NCBI GenBank assembly: GCA_012845835.1
Contig: JABAKD010000007.1
Coordinates: 3,848,225-3,912,224, forward strand
Reading direction: 5' to 3'
DNA: 64,000 nucleotides
Origin: Undaria pinnatifida
Taxonomy: Eukaryota; Sar; Phaeophyceae; Laminariales; Alariaceae
The translations under genes and the position numbers were made by a program. Each line of letters starts with the position of its first letter. The stretch's first letter is position 1. Positions 23,101 through 33,497 of the stretch are shown piece after piece. The notes under the pieces were generated by a model. That model did no database searches. It saw only the letters and a list, made by a program, of their open reading frames with translations, and was not told the DNA's origin.

Positions 23101-24825
23101 CAGCATGTGTTGGTGCTATTTTTTCTTCTGAATGAACCTTTTAGCACCGGAGTTCCGATATGAGGACAAAACACAGAGTTAGGCTACTAGCAGTGAGGTC
23201 ATTTGTAGCAGTTGAAAATGGGTCAACCCAAATTCGTCGGAAGGCCACTATTTATTGAGTTTGGCAATTATACAGGCTGGTTCACGCAAAAAAAAAAAAA
23301 AGTCTTTCATACGAATGCAACTCGCAATATCTAGTCAACTAGTGAATATTTGGTATAATACTGACCGCCATGACCAATGGAATAGATTAACATAAGGCCA
23401 TTTATTTCAACGGCCTCGGGCTGTATCTAGGAGCGAAACTCGTATCGGCCAATAACAGCCCTTCATATTTTCAATAATATTCAGGAATTTTCCAAGCGGA
23501 GGCGAAAAAACAAATTTCACAGCATTTTGCACCATCCACTCTAAGGCATGTCTTTGGATATTTTTGTGCAAAATCGAATATTTGACCTGCGGGTGTTCAA
23601 CATCATTCAAAATATATCGAGAAAACTGGAACATGCTCAAAAACCAGTCAGTTGAAGGAAATAACGTATCTCGTTTTGGCCTAAGGTGGGCTACATTTTC
23701 CAAAAAGCCTTCACTGACGAAAACTAAGACAAAAAAAAAGCAAAAAAAAGACAGGTGAAGTCTTCGCAATGGTACATAGAAAGCGTGTGCAAAGTTTCAT
23801 GGTCTGAGTCGAAAAAACGACGTGAACATTCGGCGGGGAATATAGACTACCAGGTATTTGTTTTTTTTTATGTGAACTAGCACGTACGTTGTTTTCATAC
23901 CTACCGTCTATGCGCTGTTCATCGGCTTGCACCTCAAGTTCACTCAAGCACAGTCATGTGGCGAAGTAGAGCTCGTCGTGTGAGAAGCCGAAAAAAAAGG
24001 AAGGGCTCAACCTCTACCGTATCGTAGCGTGCATTTGTGAACCTTTAACAGCCTGATACACGTGTGCACTCCACAGTCCAGGGGGGTGGCACACCAGGTA
24101 TGTTTGAACGATCGGTGGGCGTTAGGCAAGTGTTTTCACATATATACGGCATGTATTTCGACGTTTGTTGGCCTCCCTTCGATGACGTTCAACGTATTTA
24201 CGAAGACAATGCTAATTGGCACGTTTTCGACCTCTTGTACAGGGAATGGTGCATTTATCACACGGTTAGTACCTCGCATGTCGCTTAGCCCATCCGTTTC
24301 GCTGTCGCCGAGTCAGGTTACTCTGTCTATCGGCGGGTAGTGCAAACAACCGAGATTCACGCCACACATTTATAATGGCCGTGCAGCAGAAGTTTCTGAG
24401 ATTCTTAATCGAAAATCTCAATATCTCAACCGCGAAATATGACTTCGAAGAATTTCACTCGCGCAGCCCGACCAAATATTCTACCAGGTATGCTCTAGTC
24501 CTCAACAAAATATACTCTCAAAATGATCGTACGAATCGATTGTTCCACACGTGAGGAGCCCAGCCGGTCAGGAACGCTTGGTCCTAAAAAAGATATCCCT
24601 ACTATGGAATGACTCCCGGCATCCAGATTCGCAACGCCGACACGCTCGAGGTACGCTAGTCCGGCTTTAAATAAGTGCATGTCTCGTACGACTAACATAA
24701 TTCCTATACACTAGTGGTGAGAAAGCGTCCCAACTCCTCGTCACCCCCAGGGTGGAGCCGTTTACGTCGACGTTGAAGGCTCGTTCAATCCGGCGGGCGG
24801 AGCGACGTACATCAGCAACACCGCG
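11147..24825 (+). CDS. Secreted beta-helix repeat protein (polymorphic outer-membrane-protein-like), 3' end unresolved
   Basis: Exons read from frame continuity and GT-AG sites: 11147-11347, 17234-17401, 17701-17826, 18225-18468, 19394-19599, 21887-21982, probably the 24-nt exon 24627-24650, and 24751-24825, about 380 residues. All junctions are phase 0 except 18468/19394 (phase 1), which still joins in frame. Exon 1 begins with a hydrophobic signal-peptide-like stretch (residues 10-22), then LPTGPMTEDVDLFLD and FACDE. Later exons repeat a glycine-rich pattern (GGALFV, GGAIANFG, GGAIFTGENG, GGTLYN, GGHIYTSGLVY, GGAVYVDVEG), each followed by a short segment ending F.DN.A or similar, as in Pbh1/Chlam_PMP-like right-handed beta-helix repeats. 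Such repeats usually form extracellular solenoids; the role here is unknown. Intron 1 is 5.9 kb, so an extra exon could be hidden there. The donor after 24825 is strong, yet I found no next exon; reading through it ends at a stop at 24858. Confidence 0.7.
11647..11912 (+). mobile_element. MITE, GCTACGATAGAGG family, diverged copy in intron 1
   Basis: Recognised from the right end 'CTGCCTCTATCGCAGCACGC', the block 'AAGCCCCGTCATTCGCGAAA' and 'CCACGGCCTAGATG'. The left end near 11648 (TGCTGAAGGTAGAAAAGGTG) is badly decayed. Lies in intron 1 of the beta-helix gene. Confidence 0.6.
12640..13440 (+). other. Intronic stretch with a 232-codon open frame, probably not a gene
   Basis: The frame 12730-13428 is the longest non-repetitive one in the window. 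It has a phenylalanine/serine-rich hydrophobic middle from a T-rich tract and no recognisable domain. A portion (about 13186-13310) resembles 19704-19815 at DNA level, including the phrase 'GACACTGGTTG'/'GATACTGGTTG'. Both lie in introns of the beta-helix gene, so this is more likely a duplicated repeat than an exon. Confidence 0.3.
15142..15310 (+). repeat. Dispersed repeat family F, copy 1
   Basis: Marker blocks 'GTGGAAGTGTGGTGAGCT' (here 'TGGAAGTGTGGTGAGCTTAA'), 'AATCGACACACGACGCGTAT' and a terminal 'CCCATCCACCGGAGG'. Other copies are at 33100-33262 (+), 32130-32262 (-) and 49238-49385 (-). Short and without coding capacity; possibly a SINE, although I see no clear tRNA head. Confidence 0.75.
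15560..16158 (-). pseudogene. Broken BED zinc-finger gene (hAT transposase-like N-terminus)
   Basis: From ATG at 16158 the minus strand reads MAEQPISLDGADGV and stays open to about 15975. The frame then shifts; the next frame contains GWKYFMVYLKDSPVA and a stop; a second shift restores VCKLCEANGDF with STPLRQPL and two stops. W-x2-F, C-x2-C and L-x3-L are in BED zinc-finger order, but the expected His of the L-x2-H-L element is Pro. Downstream, after a Gly/Ser/Lys linker, comes IIAYMDGVKPFTSKILRF (about 15640-15695). BED fingers occur at the N-terminus of hAT-type transposases and derived proteins. At least two frameshifts and three stops argue that it is dead. It lies antisense in intron 1 of the beta-helix gene. 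Confidence 0.6.
20594..20977 (+). mobile_element. TRIM-like miniature LTR element, copy 1
   Basis: Direct terminal repeats at 20594-20683 and 20892-20977 share 'GCAAGCTATTGGTTA' or 'GTAAGCTATTGGTTA' and end in TTAAACA/TTAACA. Just inside the left repeat is 'TGGCGTCGTCGG', in the position of a primer-binding site. Just inside the right repeat is a 'CAGGGGGGAAGAG' polypurine tract. The two terminal repeats have diverged, so the insertion is old. It is related over its length to 30931-31306. Confidence 0.7.
21055..21290. repeat. Repeat shared with 22828-23050
   Basis: Begins 'GTCGGGTGGTGAA' and contains 'GCTGCGAAAAGTTGTCTTT' and 'CGGATCTAGTTC', all repeated at 22828-23050. Both copies sit close to inverted family C copies (21476 and 22590), suggesting a composite unit was duplicated. 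A C-rich tract follows at 21277-21330. Confidence 0.6.
21476..21602 (-). repeat. Dispersed repeat family C, inverted copy
   Basis: Complement of the family C blocks: 'GGGGAGTCGCCGACTTA', 'CACAGCTTGCAAACATGAG' and 'CGATCCCACGGCTGGAGTG'. Lies in the intron between beta-helix exons 5 and 6. Confidence 0.75.
22370..22470. repeat. Short tandem repeat, about 27-bp unit
   Basis: Four units of 'GCTCTAATAGTGCACTTCGT' followed by a few variable bases. Located in an intron. Confidence 0.85.
22590..22662 (-). repeat. Family C, partial inverted copy
   Basis: Contains 'CACGCACAGCTTGCAAGTAT' and 'CGATCTCACAGCTGGAGTGT', the complement of the first half of the family C consensus. The second half is missing. 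Confidence 0.7.
22828..23050. repeat. Repeat shared with 21055-21290
   Basis: Second copy of the block that contains 'GCTGCGAAAAGTTGTCTTT'. No coding potential. Intronic. Confidence 0.6.
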
Positions 24826-27250
24826 GTGAGACCCGCTCCTGAGTCGCAGTGGAAGTAGGCTAGTGACGTACGGCTTGTTTGTTCCCCCTGCAAAATGCAA
24901 AGCATTCGTGGGTGGCTACTCGCGCGTGACACGCGACCAATAGCCGGTCCCTGCGCCGGTTAAAGGCGTTGCAGCCAAGTCTCGCTAACATTCATCCTCT
25001 ACCGTCTGTTCTCCGGATGCCCGCACCCGCCCCGAAAGTCTTGTTACACGCACGATCCTGCGTGACGAACGTGATCACCACCGGCCGACCATGACGGGTG
25101 GACGGCTACACTCGAATTCGAAATAGGATGGAGACTGCGATGACGTGTACGTTAGTGGTGGACACCCTGTGTGCCAACCTTCCAGCGTGGCAGGCCTGGA
25201 AAAGACGGTCGAGTCGCACTAAGCGCGCTGTGTTTTCGACGGACGACACGTGATGGTAATGCAGAAGGGGGGACGAGGTGGTGGATTGGCTGAAGGTGGT
25301 GCACTTGGGCTTAATCCACCCAAGTCAGACCGCCATCTTCCACTGAAGGAGTTGCGCTGCGCGCTACGTGATGTCGTTCATAAAGCCTATGGGCAAAGTC
25401 ACGGACAGGCAGTACACAGTCGTGTCGTTGTCGTGACGGATTCAATTGCACGATGCTTAGCGAACAAGTAGCAGTCGCCGGAAGGATTGTCGCCTGGGAC
25501 ACGCGGATTGCTCGAACCGTCGAGCGAGAGATGCCGCGTTTTCCTCAAGATGTATGCCCCAGTCTGACATATGTTTCTAGGACCTACCAATCAACAACGA
25601 CCGTTTACTCTTATGGGTACTAGGCCCCCATCGACCTGCGCCTTGATCTCAGATTTGTACAGCAGGTTGTATGTTGACTTTTTTTTCGGCCTTGGCTTGT
25701 GCTGCGGTTGGATTTTATCATATGTAATTCGTCCATTGCTATATTCCCTCGTATGACCTCCGAGTTTGTATTTTCGGGTGTACGTACCATATACCGTTTC
25801 CGCTACTTCACTGCAGATATATATATGCTACGTGGTTCTGATACGGGGGCGGACGTAGACTGCCTTGTGTTATAGTAAAAAAAAGCTTGTATGCGTACTG
25901 GTACTGCTGTGGTTGTCGTCGTCCTTTTGAGCTTGATTTATCCCCGTCGGACTTCATTTGTCAACCACGGGCTATACGGGAGCAGGCCAACGTAGAGACA
26001 CCCCCATGAGCCCATAACTAGCCTGTTGAGCGTAGACAACCGTACCGAAAAAGTCCAAGAGTGACTGTCGTATTCGATATAGTATTGGTGGGTCTGTCTG
26101 AGAGCTGTATTGAACTGTTCTGGCGCGCTTGCTGCCCCGCCCTGGTGGTGGGCAGGTGTGAGGAGGGTGTTGGTGGCACCCGCGGTATTCGGATCTACGT
26201 ACAGGCATGTATGATGCTTATGAGGACGCAACGCGGAAGAGTAGTGCACGGTCGTTTTTCTCGTGTTGGCGATCGGTAATCTGAATTGTGTGCGAGACAC
26301 AAAAGGCGGGACGCCAACCTATATAAGTTCTTGTTGGGGGTGTTGTTGCCAAGACACTTATTTCCTGTGTATATATGTATATAACAAGCTATAACCTCGT
26401 GTTGCATGCCCGGTCACTGGCGAGGTGGCCACCATTCTCTCTTTAGTGTTCGAATGTTACCCCCTCCTTTGGAAAGTAGGAAACCCCCGGGATTACGCGC
26501 CGAACACATCCCGAAGGGGAAATTTGAAGACACTCGGAATGTGCTTTGGTCACTTGTTTGGAGATATATTTGGGTTGTCTCTGGATTCAACGTTGATAAC
26601 ATGCGGGGGGTTACCTGATGTGGAAACCTCGTGAGGTCACGGCGTAAGTTTGTTCAGAGGATCATTAGTCTAATGCCTGGCTTTGAGCATTAAATTGGTA
26701 GGTGCCGGTCGGAACGTGGGTACTCCTGGTTCAGATTATCGTAGGTGCATGCGAAAAGGAAATTAGATATTGTCGAGCTGTACACGATCACATGATGAGT
26801 ACGGTCGAGGTTGACATATCGTTGGGTGGGGACTGTCTTGTGTGTCAGCCTGTGGAAGCTCTTCCTTGATTTACACAAGAAAGTGCACATGGGACAGATC
26901 GTTCAACGTAGTACTTCACCAGGAAGAACCCGCTTGAAAGCACGACGTATTCTTCATAATGTCATGTGCGGCTCGTAAGCCTGGCTTTCGTACACAGTAT
27001 AGATCAGCCAACGTTTGACGTTGCACAGCATCTGCGTTCACTTGTACCCACAATTTTTAAAGGTACGTGCACATTGCAACGGACTGTGCACTTGAATGCA
27101 TGTATGCACGTGAGTTAAAGTGTGGTTCCATGTGTTCTGCCAACGCTGTCAGTTTGAGCTCCACCGCTGAGCTCTCCCTAATTACTCCAATCACGCGAGA
27201 TCAACATAATATCGCGTACATGCGTCCCAACAAGGTTTCCATTTGGTCAT
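24826..27250. other. No gene seen (possible 3' end of the beta-helix gene)
   Basis: The terminal exon or 3' UTR of the upstream gene could lie here, but I found no segment with the Gly-Gly-Ala repeat pattern and suitable splice sites. Open frames are short and overlap on both strands. Confidence 0.35.
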
Positions 27251-27251
27251 C

Positions 27252-27510
27252 GAACGCGTGCTACGATAGAGATGCACCATACTTTTTCTGTCTGGGGTTC
27301 CTCACATTGAGAGCTTACGACCTCTCCCGAAAACTGATTTGGAGAAAACCATAAGCTGCTAACGGATGGAGAATCCCATGGCCTAGGTACAGAACTAGAA
27401 TTATGAAAACAAAAATGACCTGTTTCCGAGGATTTTGGATTAAGGAGCCCCGTCATTCAGAGAAGCCGTTTCAGACGAAAAACGGTACACCTCTATCGTA
27501 CCACGCGTCG
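27252..27510 (+). mobile_element. MITE, GCTACGATAGAGG family
   Basis: Well preserved. The left end is ACGCGTGCTACGATAGAGA and the right end ACCTCTATCGTACCACGCGT, with all family blocks between ('GGAGAAAACCATAAGCTGCT', 'CCCATGGCCTAGGTACA', 'GGAGCCCCGTCATTCAGA'). About 258 bp. Confidence 0.85.
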
Positions 27511-28137
27511 TGGGGCATAGTGTTTGGGCCTATTTCAAGAACTTGGTCGATCGCCAACGCTCTGCCGCCAAGTGGCATACATGGGGGGCATCTTTAAATG
27601 TCAGTGTCGCCTGTGTCCCTTACACTAGTCGCCTCTACAGCTTCCGCCGCTCGTGGCAATCTGCTCTCCTTGCCCTCGCTCGGTCGCCCTGAGCTTTGGT
27701 CATGACTTTGCGATAGTCGATGGCTCCACTTGAATTCACTCTAGCTCACTCGCGGCCGATGCGTACACCTCCCAATGTTCCCACCTTGTCGAAACAAAGG
27801 TACGGAGACACACACGGACGCCTACGACGATAGGGTAGCACTATTTGGCGAAATTAACTTCTGAACGACGGCGCTTCTTAACTCAACATCGTCGGCTTTA
27901 TTATATTTGTTAGCTACGTTTTTTCTTTTTGTACCTGAGGCATGGATCTGATATTTGTGTTGTTCTCAGCGTTTAAATTTGGGAGTGGGGTATGGAGGTC
28001 CTTAAGCGGGGAGCCCTGGAACAAAGTCGGTGCAGCTATACCGCAGCTTGTGTCCACGAGACAACCGCCAAACGTCCGAACAACCTCCCAACTTCATAGA
28101 CTCCACCACGCTGGCAATGACAGCGAATCTGGTTAGA

Positions 28138-28384
28138 CGCATGCTACGATAGAGGTACTCGTATATCTTTTTGATCGGAAATAATTTCTGACTGACGGGG
28201 CTACTTGACCCGAAATCGCCGGAAATAGGCATGGTTCTCGTGCTGTGTACCTAGGACATGGGATGTTCCATCCGGCAGCAGCTTTAGTTTCTTCTACATC
28301 AGTTTTGGGAGAGGCCTTAAACTCCAACAATAAGGAGCACCTCTCAGAAAAAAAAGTGGTGCGCCTCCATGGTGTAGCACGCGT
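28138..28384 (-). mobile_element. MITE, GCTACGATAGAGG family, inverted copy
   Basis: The ends 'GCATGCTACGATAGAGGTA' and 'GGTGTAGCACGCGTC' flank the family blocks in reverse order ('GTACCTAGGACATGGGATG', 'CATCCGGCAGCAG', 'TTTTGGGAGAGGC'). Confidence 0.8.
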
Positions 28385-28460
28385 CTCAGAATCATAACGA
28401 CACAACAAGCTAGTCTAGCGTGCAGCGTTGGCCGACTGTTTATTGGTTTCAAGGGCTGGA

Positions 28461-28712
28461 CAAGTGCTACGATAGAGGTGCCCCGCCTTTTTGTCTGAGT
28501 TTCTCCTCAACTCAAGAGCTTAAGACCTCTCCCAAAAAACGATTTGGAGAAAATAAAAGCTGCTACCGGATGAAAAATCCCATGGCCTAGGTACACGACG
28601 AGAGTCGTCCAAACCAATGGCCTATTTCCGACGACTTCAAGTTCAAGAGCCGCGTCTCATTCAACAACCATTTCAGACGAGAAGTGATGCGTCTATACTA
28701 TCGTAGCACGTC
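28461..28712 (+). mobile_element. MITE, GCTACGATAGAGG family
   Basis: Left end 'GTGCTACGATAGAGGTGCC', right end 'CTATACTATCGTAGCACG'. The internal blocks are close to consensus. Only about 80 bp from the preceding inverted copy, so this is a hotspot or a serial insertion. Confidence 0.85.
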
Positions 28713-29187
28713 ATTGGTAAAGTTTGCTTTGTTCAGTACTTTTCTGTGGCCTCAGGTCGAACATTTCGTATAGAAACACGGCTCGCTACAACAACATGAT
28801 CAAGAAAACCCAGTTCCAAGTTTCATTATCACTCGTACAGCTACGCTTTGAATCGTCTCTTTTTTCCGCACATATTAATATCAGCAATAAATGGCGGTGT
28901 GACAACAGGTTGCTCGAAAACATTTTACCTACTGTAGTATTGTGCACCGGGTACCACACATCGTGCGAGAGCGATGCGGAACGCCGCGCGCAACAGGTTT
29001 ACGGCGTACGCTTGACGGTTTCGGCATATACTATGTTGCCCCTGCTAGAGACAGAATTTACGTCTGGATCGACCGAGGTTCGTATCGCGAATACACAGTC
29101 CTATTGTCCCTCGTGCATTTTGTTTTGTGAATCTCAGGCCCGTCTCGTGTGCACAGTGCGATAAGAGTAAATCGACTTCAGACGCCT

Positions 29188-29445
29188 GCTGCTGCGATAG
29201 AGGTGCACCACATTCTTTTTCTGAGTTTCCTCGATTTGGGAGACTAAGACCTCCTCCAAAAAACCGGTTTAAAAGAAAATATAAGTGCTAGGCCGGATCA
29301 AAGATCCCATGGCCTAGACACACGACGAGAAATCATGAAAAACAAAAAAGGGCCCAAATTTCCGAAGATTTTTGGTGTGAAGGAGCCCCGTCATTCAGAA
29401 ACGAATCAAAAAGAAAGTGCTACTGCTCCTACTGCAGCGTCATCA
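29188..29445 (+). mobile_element. MITE, GCTACGATAGAGG family, right end decayed
   Basis: Left end 'GCTGCGATAGAGGTGCACCA', internal 'CCCATGGCCTAGACACACGA' and 'AAGGAGCCCCGTCATTCAGA'. The right end 'GCTCCTACTGCAGCGTC' has lost several matching positions and runs into a CAT trinucleotide repeat. Confidence 0.75.
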
Positions 29446-29667
29446 TCATCCGAATCACCATATCATCATCATCATCATCATCATCGTCATTGGTCTAGAG
29501 CTGCGATAGAGGTCGTAGCACTATTAACTGATATATTTTCGGAACTATTTTCGGAACCAAAACGTCGGAAAGCGTAGGTCATAGTTGGTTGGGCCCCATT
29601 TTAATGTGTTGCATGCCTAGGTCATGATGCATTATTGCTTCATCTGATTGCACTTTCATTTATAATA

Positions 29668-29842
29668 AAAAATTAATATACACGCCAGCTGTGAGATCGA
29701 AGATTTTTGTCGAAACTCATCTTTGCAAGCTGAGTGTGATACTCCGATCGCGCGTATTACGGGTTGTGTGTCCTCGTTGAGGATTTAGGTCGGCGACTCC
29801 CCTTGCAACTACAGTGTAGCTATCAGGGTCAACAGGGTGATG
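29668..29842 (+). repeat. Dispersed repeat family C, copy 2
   Basis: Nearly identical to 8447-8622 across all four marker blocks. Confidence 0.85.
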
Positions 29843-29849
29843 TTAGGCA

Positions 29850-30925
29850 TTTATATTAAAATCTGTGTGCGTGGTTTTGTAAGTGATCCCTGTCCTGATC
29901 TCTAGAATAGTACGATGGAACATATGCGACAGTTTGATGCGGTCTCGTGTTTATCGGTGGTAGCTGCACCGCCAGATCTTGTTCCTTGCGGTTATCACAT
30001 GTCGCTCTCGCACGACGTGTGAAGCTGAACACTAGCTCCATTGTAAGGCCATCCAGAAGTCCCTTCATACGGCATCCACAACCTATTCCGATGCACGTGC
30101 TCATGGTCTACCAGGTATATCGTTCGCGCATTTATTTGCTTCTTACTCGGCTTCAGGTGACGCTGCCGAAGAAACGCTACGAAACTGCGCTGTTAAGTAG
30201 CGGCGCACATGCGTTTCCCCAATTATGTATTACAACTTGGACATGGACTCTATGTACCAAAGTGACATATGTACATCTCGGATTGAAAGAACCTGTGAAA
30301 ACGTTGGTGAAAGCGGGGTGTTCTCGACCTCGTTTGCTCATCTTTGAGACCTATTCTCGAAATCTTCAAAACGACGACATTTTAATAAGTGTTTTTTTTC
30401 TGTAATAATGTTATCGGCTATGTCAGTAGTTTTTCCCGCCGGCACTTATAAACTCCTTTGTATGAAGGTCGTCTCTCCTCCGACAATATTGGCCTTGTCT
30501 TGGTCTTAGACTGGGTCCGCCGACTTGCGACCCCGGGCTCGGTGGTATCAGCTCAGAGGATTTTGCCCTCGTAGACTCGTAGTGTGTTTGTCACACCGCA
30601 ATAACTCATTCTTTTTATCACGCGGATGAACCTTTTACTGGTCGGGGTGCAGAAGGCAGTCGATGAAGGTTACGTAGAAAAGGCAAGGATGGTGTAAGGA
30701 GGGCACCAACAATGTATGACGCTTGCATAAGACGGAGATTGATGGTGTTACAGTCCTGGTCTATATTGTTTTGGCCTTGGTTCGTTTGCAAAGTTCAAGT
30801 CCCCGGATACGGCAGGACGGACAAAAAAAAATCCGTGGGGATCTTACCTTAACAGCAATAATACTAGTTGTCCAAAGGAAAATGCATCGGAAGTAGAAAA
30901 TGCATCGGAAGTAGCCTCGTCACCC
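29850..30925. other. No gene seen
   Basis: Contains a 152-codon frame (29947-30405) with no recognisable domain. Nothing else stands out. Confidence 0.4.
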
Positions 30926-30930
30926 CGATA

Positions 30931-31306
30931 TGTTATAAGGCTTAGTTTGGGTAAGCTATTGGTTAGCCAGTTGCAAGTGGTCAAACGGACGAATACCCCA
31001 CTAAGTACTTAACAAATGGCGTCGTCGACAGACCATGGGTTTTTGGGTCGTGGGTTCGATCCCCACCATCCACAATAATAAACTTTTCAGATTTTCCCCA
31101 TGTCGAACTTGAAAAACACTCTCCCTGGTATCCCCAGGAAATGAAACGGCTTGGGTAAATGACAGGTCCGCCCGTGTATCCGGCCGACCTGCTATCCCGC
31201 CGTTTAAGGGGGGGAGAGTTTTATAAGGCTTAGTTTGGGTAAGCTATTGGTTAACCTTTTGCAAGTAAGTGGTCAAACGGACTAATACCCCACTAAGTAC
31301 TTAACA
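30931..31306 (+). mobile_element. TRIM-like miniature LTR retroelement, intact ends
   Basis: Direct terminal repeats at 30931-31014 (84 bp) and 31219-31306 (88 bp; it carries a small AAGT duplication). The left repeat starts TGTTATAAGG and ends TACTTAACA, the classical TG...CA form. The direct repeat GATA flanks the element exactly (30927-30930 and 31307-31310). 'TGGCGTCGTCGACAGA' lies 2 nt inside the left repeat, where a primer-binding site belongs. The polypurine run AAGGGGGGGAGAG abuts the right repeat. The roughly 200-bp interior has no open frame, so it is non-autonomous. An internal 'GGTTCGATCCCCACC' also resembles a tRNA T-arm. Confidence 0.8.
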
Positions 31307-31596
31307 GATACTGGTCTACCTGGAGTGGGGGCGCGCGGATGGTGTATGAGTTTTTCGCGGACCGTGGGTGCAGCTAATTGTTGATGAAGGTGTTGCATAG
31401 AAAGGGGAGATGATGGTGAACAAGGACGGCACCGATAATGTATGGACACTCGCACAAAACGGAAATAGACGGCTTTGCATAAGTGGTTTATTTTTTTTCG
31501 GCATTTTTGGTTCGTCGTGTGCGATTGAGAGCGTGAAGAAGGGGAGTTCATTAAGACTATATATGAAAGATCTCGCTTATTTATTACCAGGTATAA

Positions 31597-31770
31597 AAAA
31601 TGAAAGTACACTCCAGCTGTGAGATCGAAGATTTAATCGAAACTCATCTTTGCAAGCTGTGTGCGATACTCCGATCGCGCGCATTACGAGTTGTGTGTCC
31701 TCATTAAGGATATAGGTCGGCGACTCCCCTTGCAACTACAGTGTAGCTATCAGGGTCAACAAGGATATTT
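31597..31770 (+). repeat. Dispersed repeat family C, copy 3
   Basis: Same blocks as copies 1 and 2, including 'GGTCGGCGACTCCCCTTGCA' and 'GTGTAGCTATCAGGGTCAAC'. Confidence 0.85.
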
Positions 31771-32039
31771 ATGTGAGATACAAGCTTCTTTACATATAAC
31801 AGAAAAACGGTGTGCAGGTTTGATAGAAAACGACTAATTAAAAGGAGGAGAGACAACACCACGATCCAATCGATACGTACGTGTGTATATATATGCCCCT
31901 TCAACCGAGGTCGCACACATACCCAGTTTCCCGTTTGCTCACGATGAGACACAAATATATGTGTGCGGTTAGTCCTCGCGAATCCAAGATTTGCGAGTAT
32001 CCCTGCGAAAACCTAACGTTTTATTACGTTATTCGAGGG

Positions 32040-32115
32040 GCGCTCAGCAGAGACACGGTGGCCCCTCAGAAAGTTTTTTTTTCCCGAAATCGATACCTCT
32101 ATCGTAGTATGCGTT
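32040..32115 (-). mobile_element. MITE end fragment
   Basis: Only one end of the GCTACGATAGAGG family is present: 'GGCCCCTCAGAAAG' followed by 'ATACCTCTATCGTAGTATGC'. Confidence 0.6.
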
Positions 32116-32129
32116 TTTTTCATATTTTT

Positions 32130-32262
32130 ATACTCCGCCGAATGGGGAAAAATAAAGGTCAAGCTCACCACACTTTTTCGCATATTTTGATACAAATCTA
32201 GTGGAAATTTACCTCAATTGCATGCGCAATCCAGAGTTGGCTGGTGTGCCTTTCAGTCCTTA
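32130..32262 (-). repeat. Dispersed repeat family F, inverted copy
   Basis: Contains 'GAATGGGGAAAAATAAAGG', 'AGCTCACCACACTTTTTC' and a diverged remainder, the complement of the copy at 15142. Confidence 0.65.
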
Positions 32263-32819
32263 CGTGAACGCGTGTGCGCTCGGTGAAACTCAAACTCACG
32301 TCGTAGACGTTGGTATTGAGAACATTCACCTACTAATAATATTACTCCGTCAGAGGCGCCGGTGCTGACTGTATCCGTGGGGAAGCTTTAAATCATGCAC
32401 AATAGTCTACATGTTTAAACATCACACCCGGTATCCTGCATTATTACACGCTCTAACGTACTCTCCATTCCACATTCTTCGGTGCTTGTTCCCTGTACAG
32501 CGTATGCTGATAGGAGCGTATCACTGCATATATGTTAAGTGTTCATGGTCACACGCTGGTATACCTGACGACCACATTAATCATTACCGGAAGAGTTGCT
32601 ACGCTCTGAGAGAATCCATTGATACCACGCAAACCCAGTTCAACCAATCGTGGATCGTGGCGGTTGTTGTTCTAGGTGATGTTAATGCCAGGTTTCTATC
32701 AGAACCATCATGCCTACGTATATGCGGACACCCCTAAGTGATGGTTCCTCGACGCCGAATAACTCCAACATCTCCGACCTCAGACACCCTCGTTGACATT
32801 GTCTCTCCACCGTGTTCTA

Positions 32820-32972
32820 GTTTCTTACCTAGGCCATGAAATTTTTTATCCGGTATCGGTTTCTCTTTTCTCCAAAATCAGTTTTTGGGAGAAGTCCTAA
32901 GCTCCTAGATTGAGGAACCTCAAAAAAAAAAAGTGTGGTGTACCTCTATCGTGTAGCACGCGTCACTTTTCG
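32820..32972 (-). mobile_element. MITE, GCTACGATAGAGG family, truncated inverted copy
   Basis: Starts inside the element at 'TACCTAGGCCATGAAA', continues through 'AAATCAGTTTTTGGGAGAAG', and ends 'TACCTCTATCGTGTAGCACG'. The other end is missing. Confidence 0.7.
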
Positions 32973-33099
32973 TCTAAACCGGTGTCGGGTGGCTATCTCC
33001 ACCGAATCTGACCCTCAGGGGACAGGCCGGGTCGACATACACACGCATCCGTATACAACGGCAGCTTGCGCTGCCGGGGTAGTAACGAGGACCACCGAC

Positions 33100-33262
33100 A
33101 CGGACAGCTCGCGATATCGCTATAGTGGGAACCGAAGGACGCGCCCGCTAGCATTGGGCTGCGAAAGCGACTAAGTGAAATCGACACAAACGACGCGTAT
33201 GAAAATTCGTGGAAGTGTGGTGAGCTTGAGTTTTTTTTTTCTCCATCCGCCGGAGGATAAGA
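33100..33262 (+). repeat. Dispersed repeat family F, copy
   Basis: Contains 'GTGGAAGTGTGGTGAGCTTG' and ends 'CTCCATCCGCCGGAGGATAA', like the copy at 15142. Confidence 0.75.
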
Positions 33263-33289
33263 AGAAGCAAAAAAAAAGGTGTCTGGAGG

Positions 33290-33497
33290 ACGGGGCCCCT
33301 TACACCCAAATCTTCGGAAACAGGTCTGTTTTTCGTATGGTTATTATCGCCGTATACCTAGGCCAATATGGCATTTTCGTCCGGGATAGTAGCAGTTTCA
33401 ATTTTGTCCAAATCAGTTTTTGGGAGAGGTCTCAATCTCCCAAATTGACGAACCTCAGAAAAAAAATGGTGCACCTCTATCGAAGCACACGCGTCCG
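33290..33497 (-). mobile_element. MITE, GCTACGATAGAGG family, inverted copy
   Basis: 'GTATACCTAGGCCAATATGG', 'CAAATCAGTTTTTGGGAGAG' and the end 'TGCACCTCTATCGAAGCACA' match the family in reverse. Confidence 0.7.

Noticed and set aside
24077-24097. Possible 21-nt microexon between CACAG and GTATGT
   Set aside because: Phase fits, but the encoded peptide (SRGVAHQ) does not match the repeat pattern and the longer open frame around it has no support.
30983-31075. Possible tRNA gene at GGTTCGATCCCCACC
   Set aside because: Only a T-arm-like sequence; no matching acceptor stem or anticodon arm, and it is inside the TRIM-like element in both copies.
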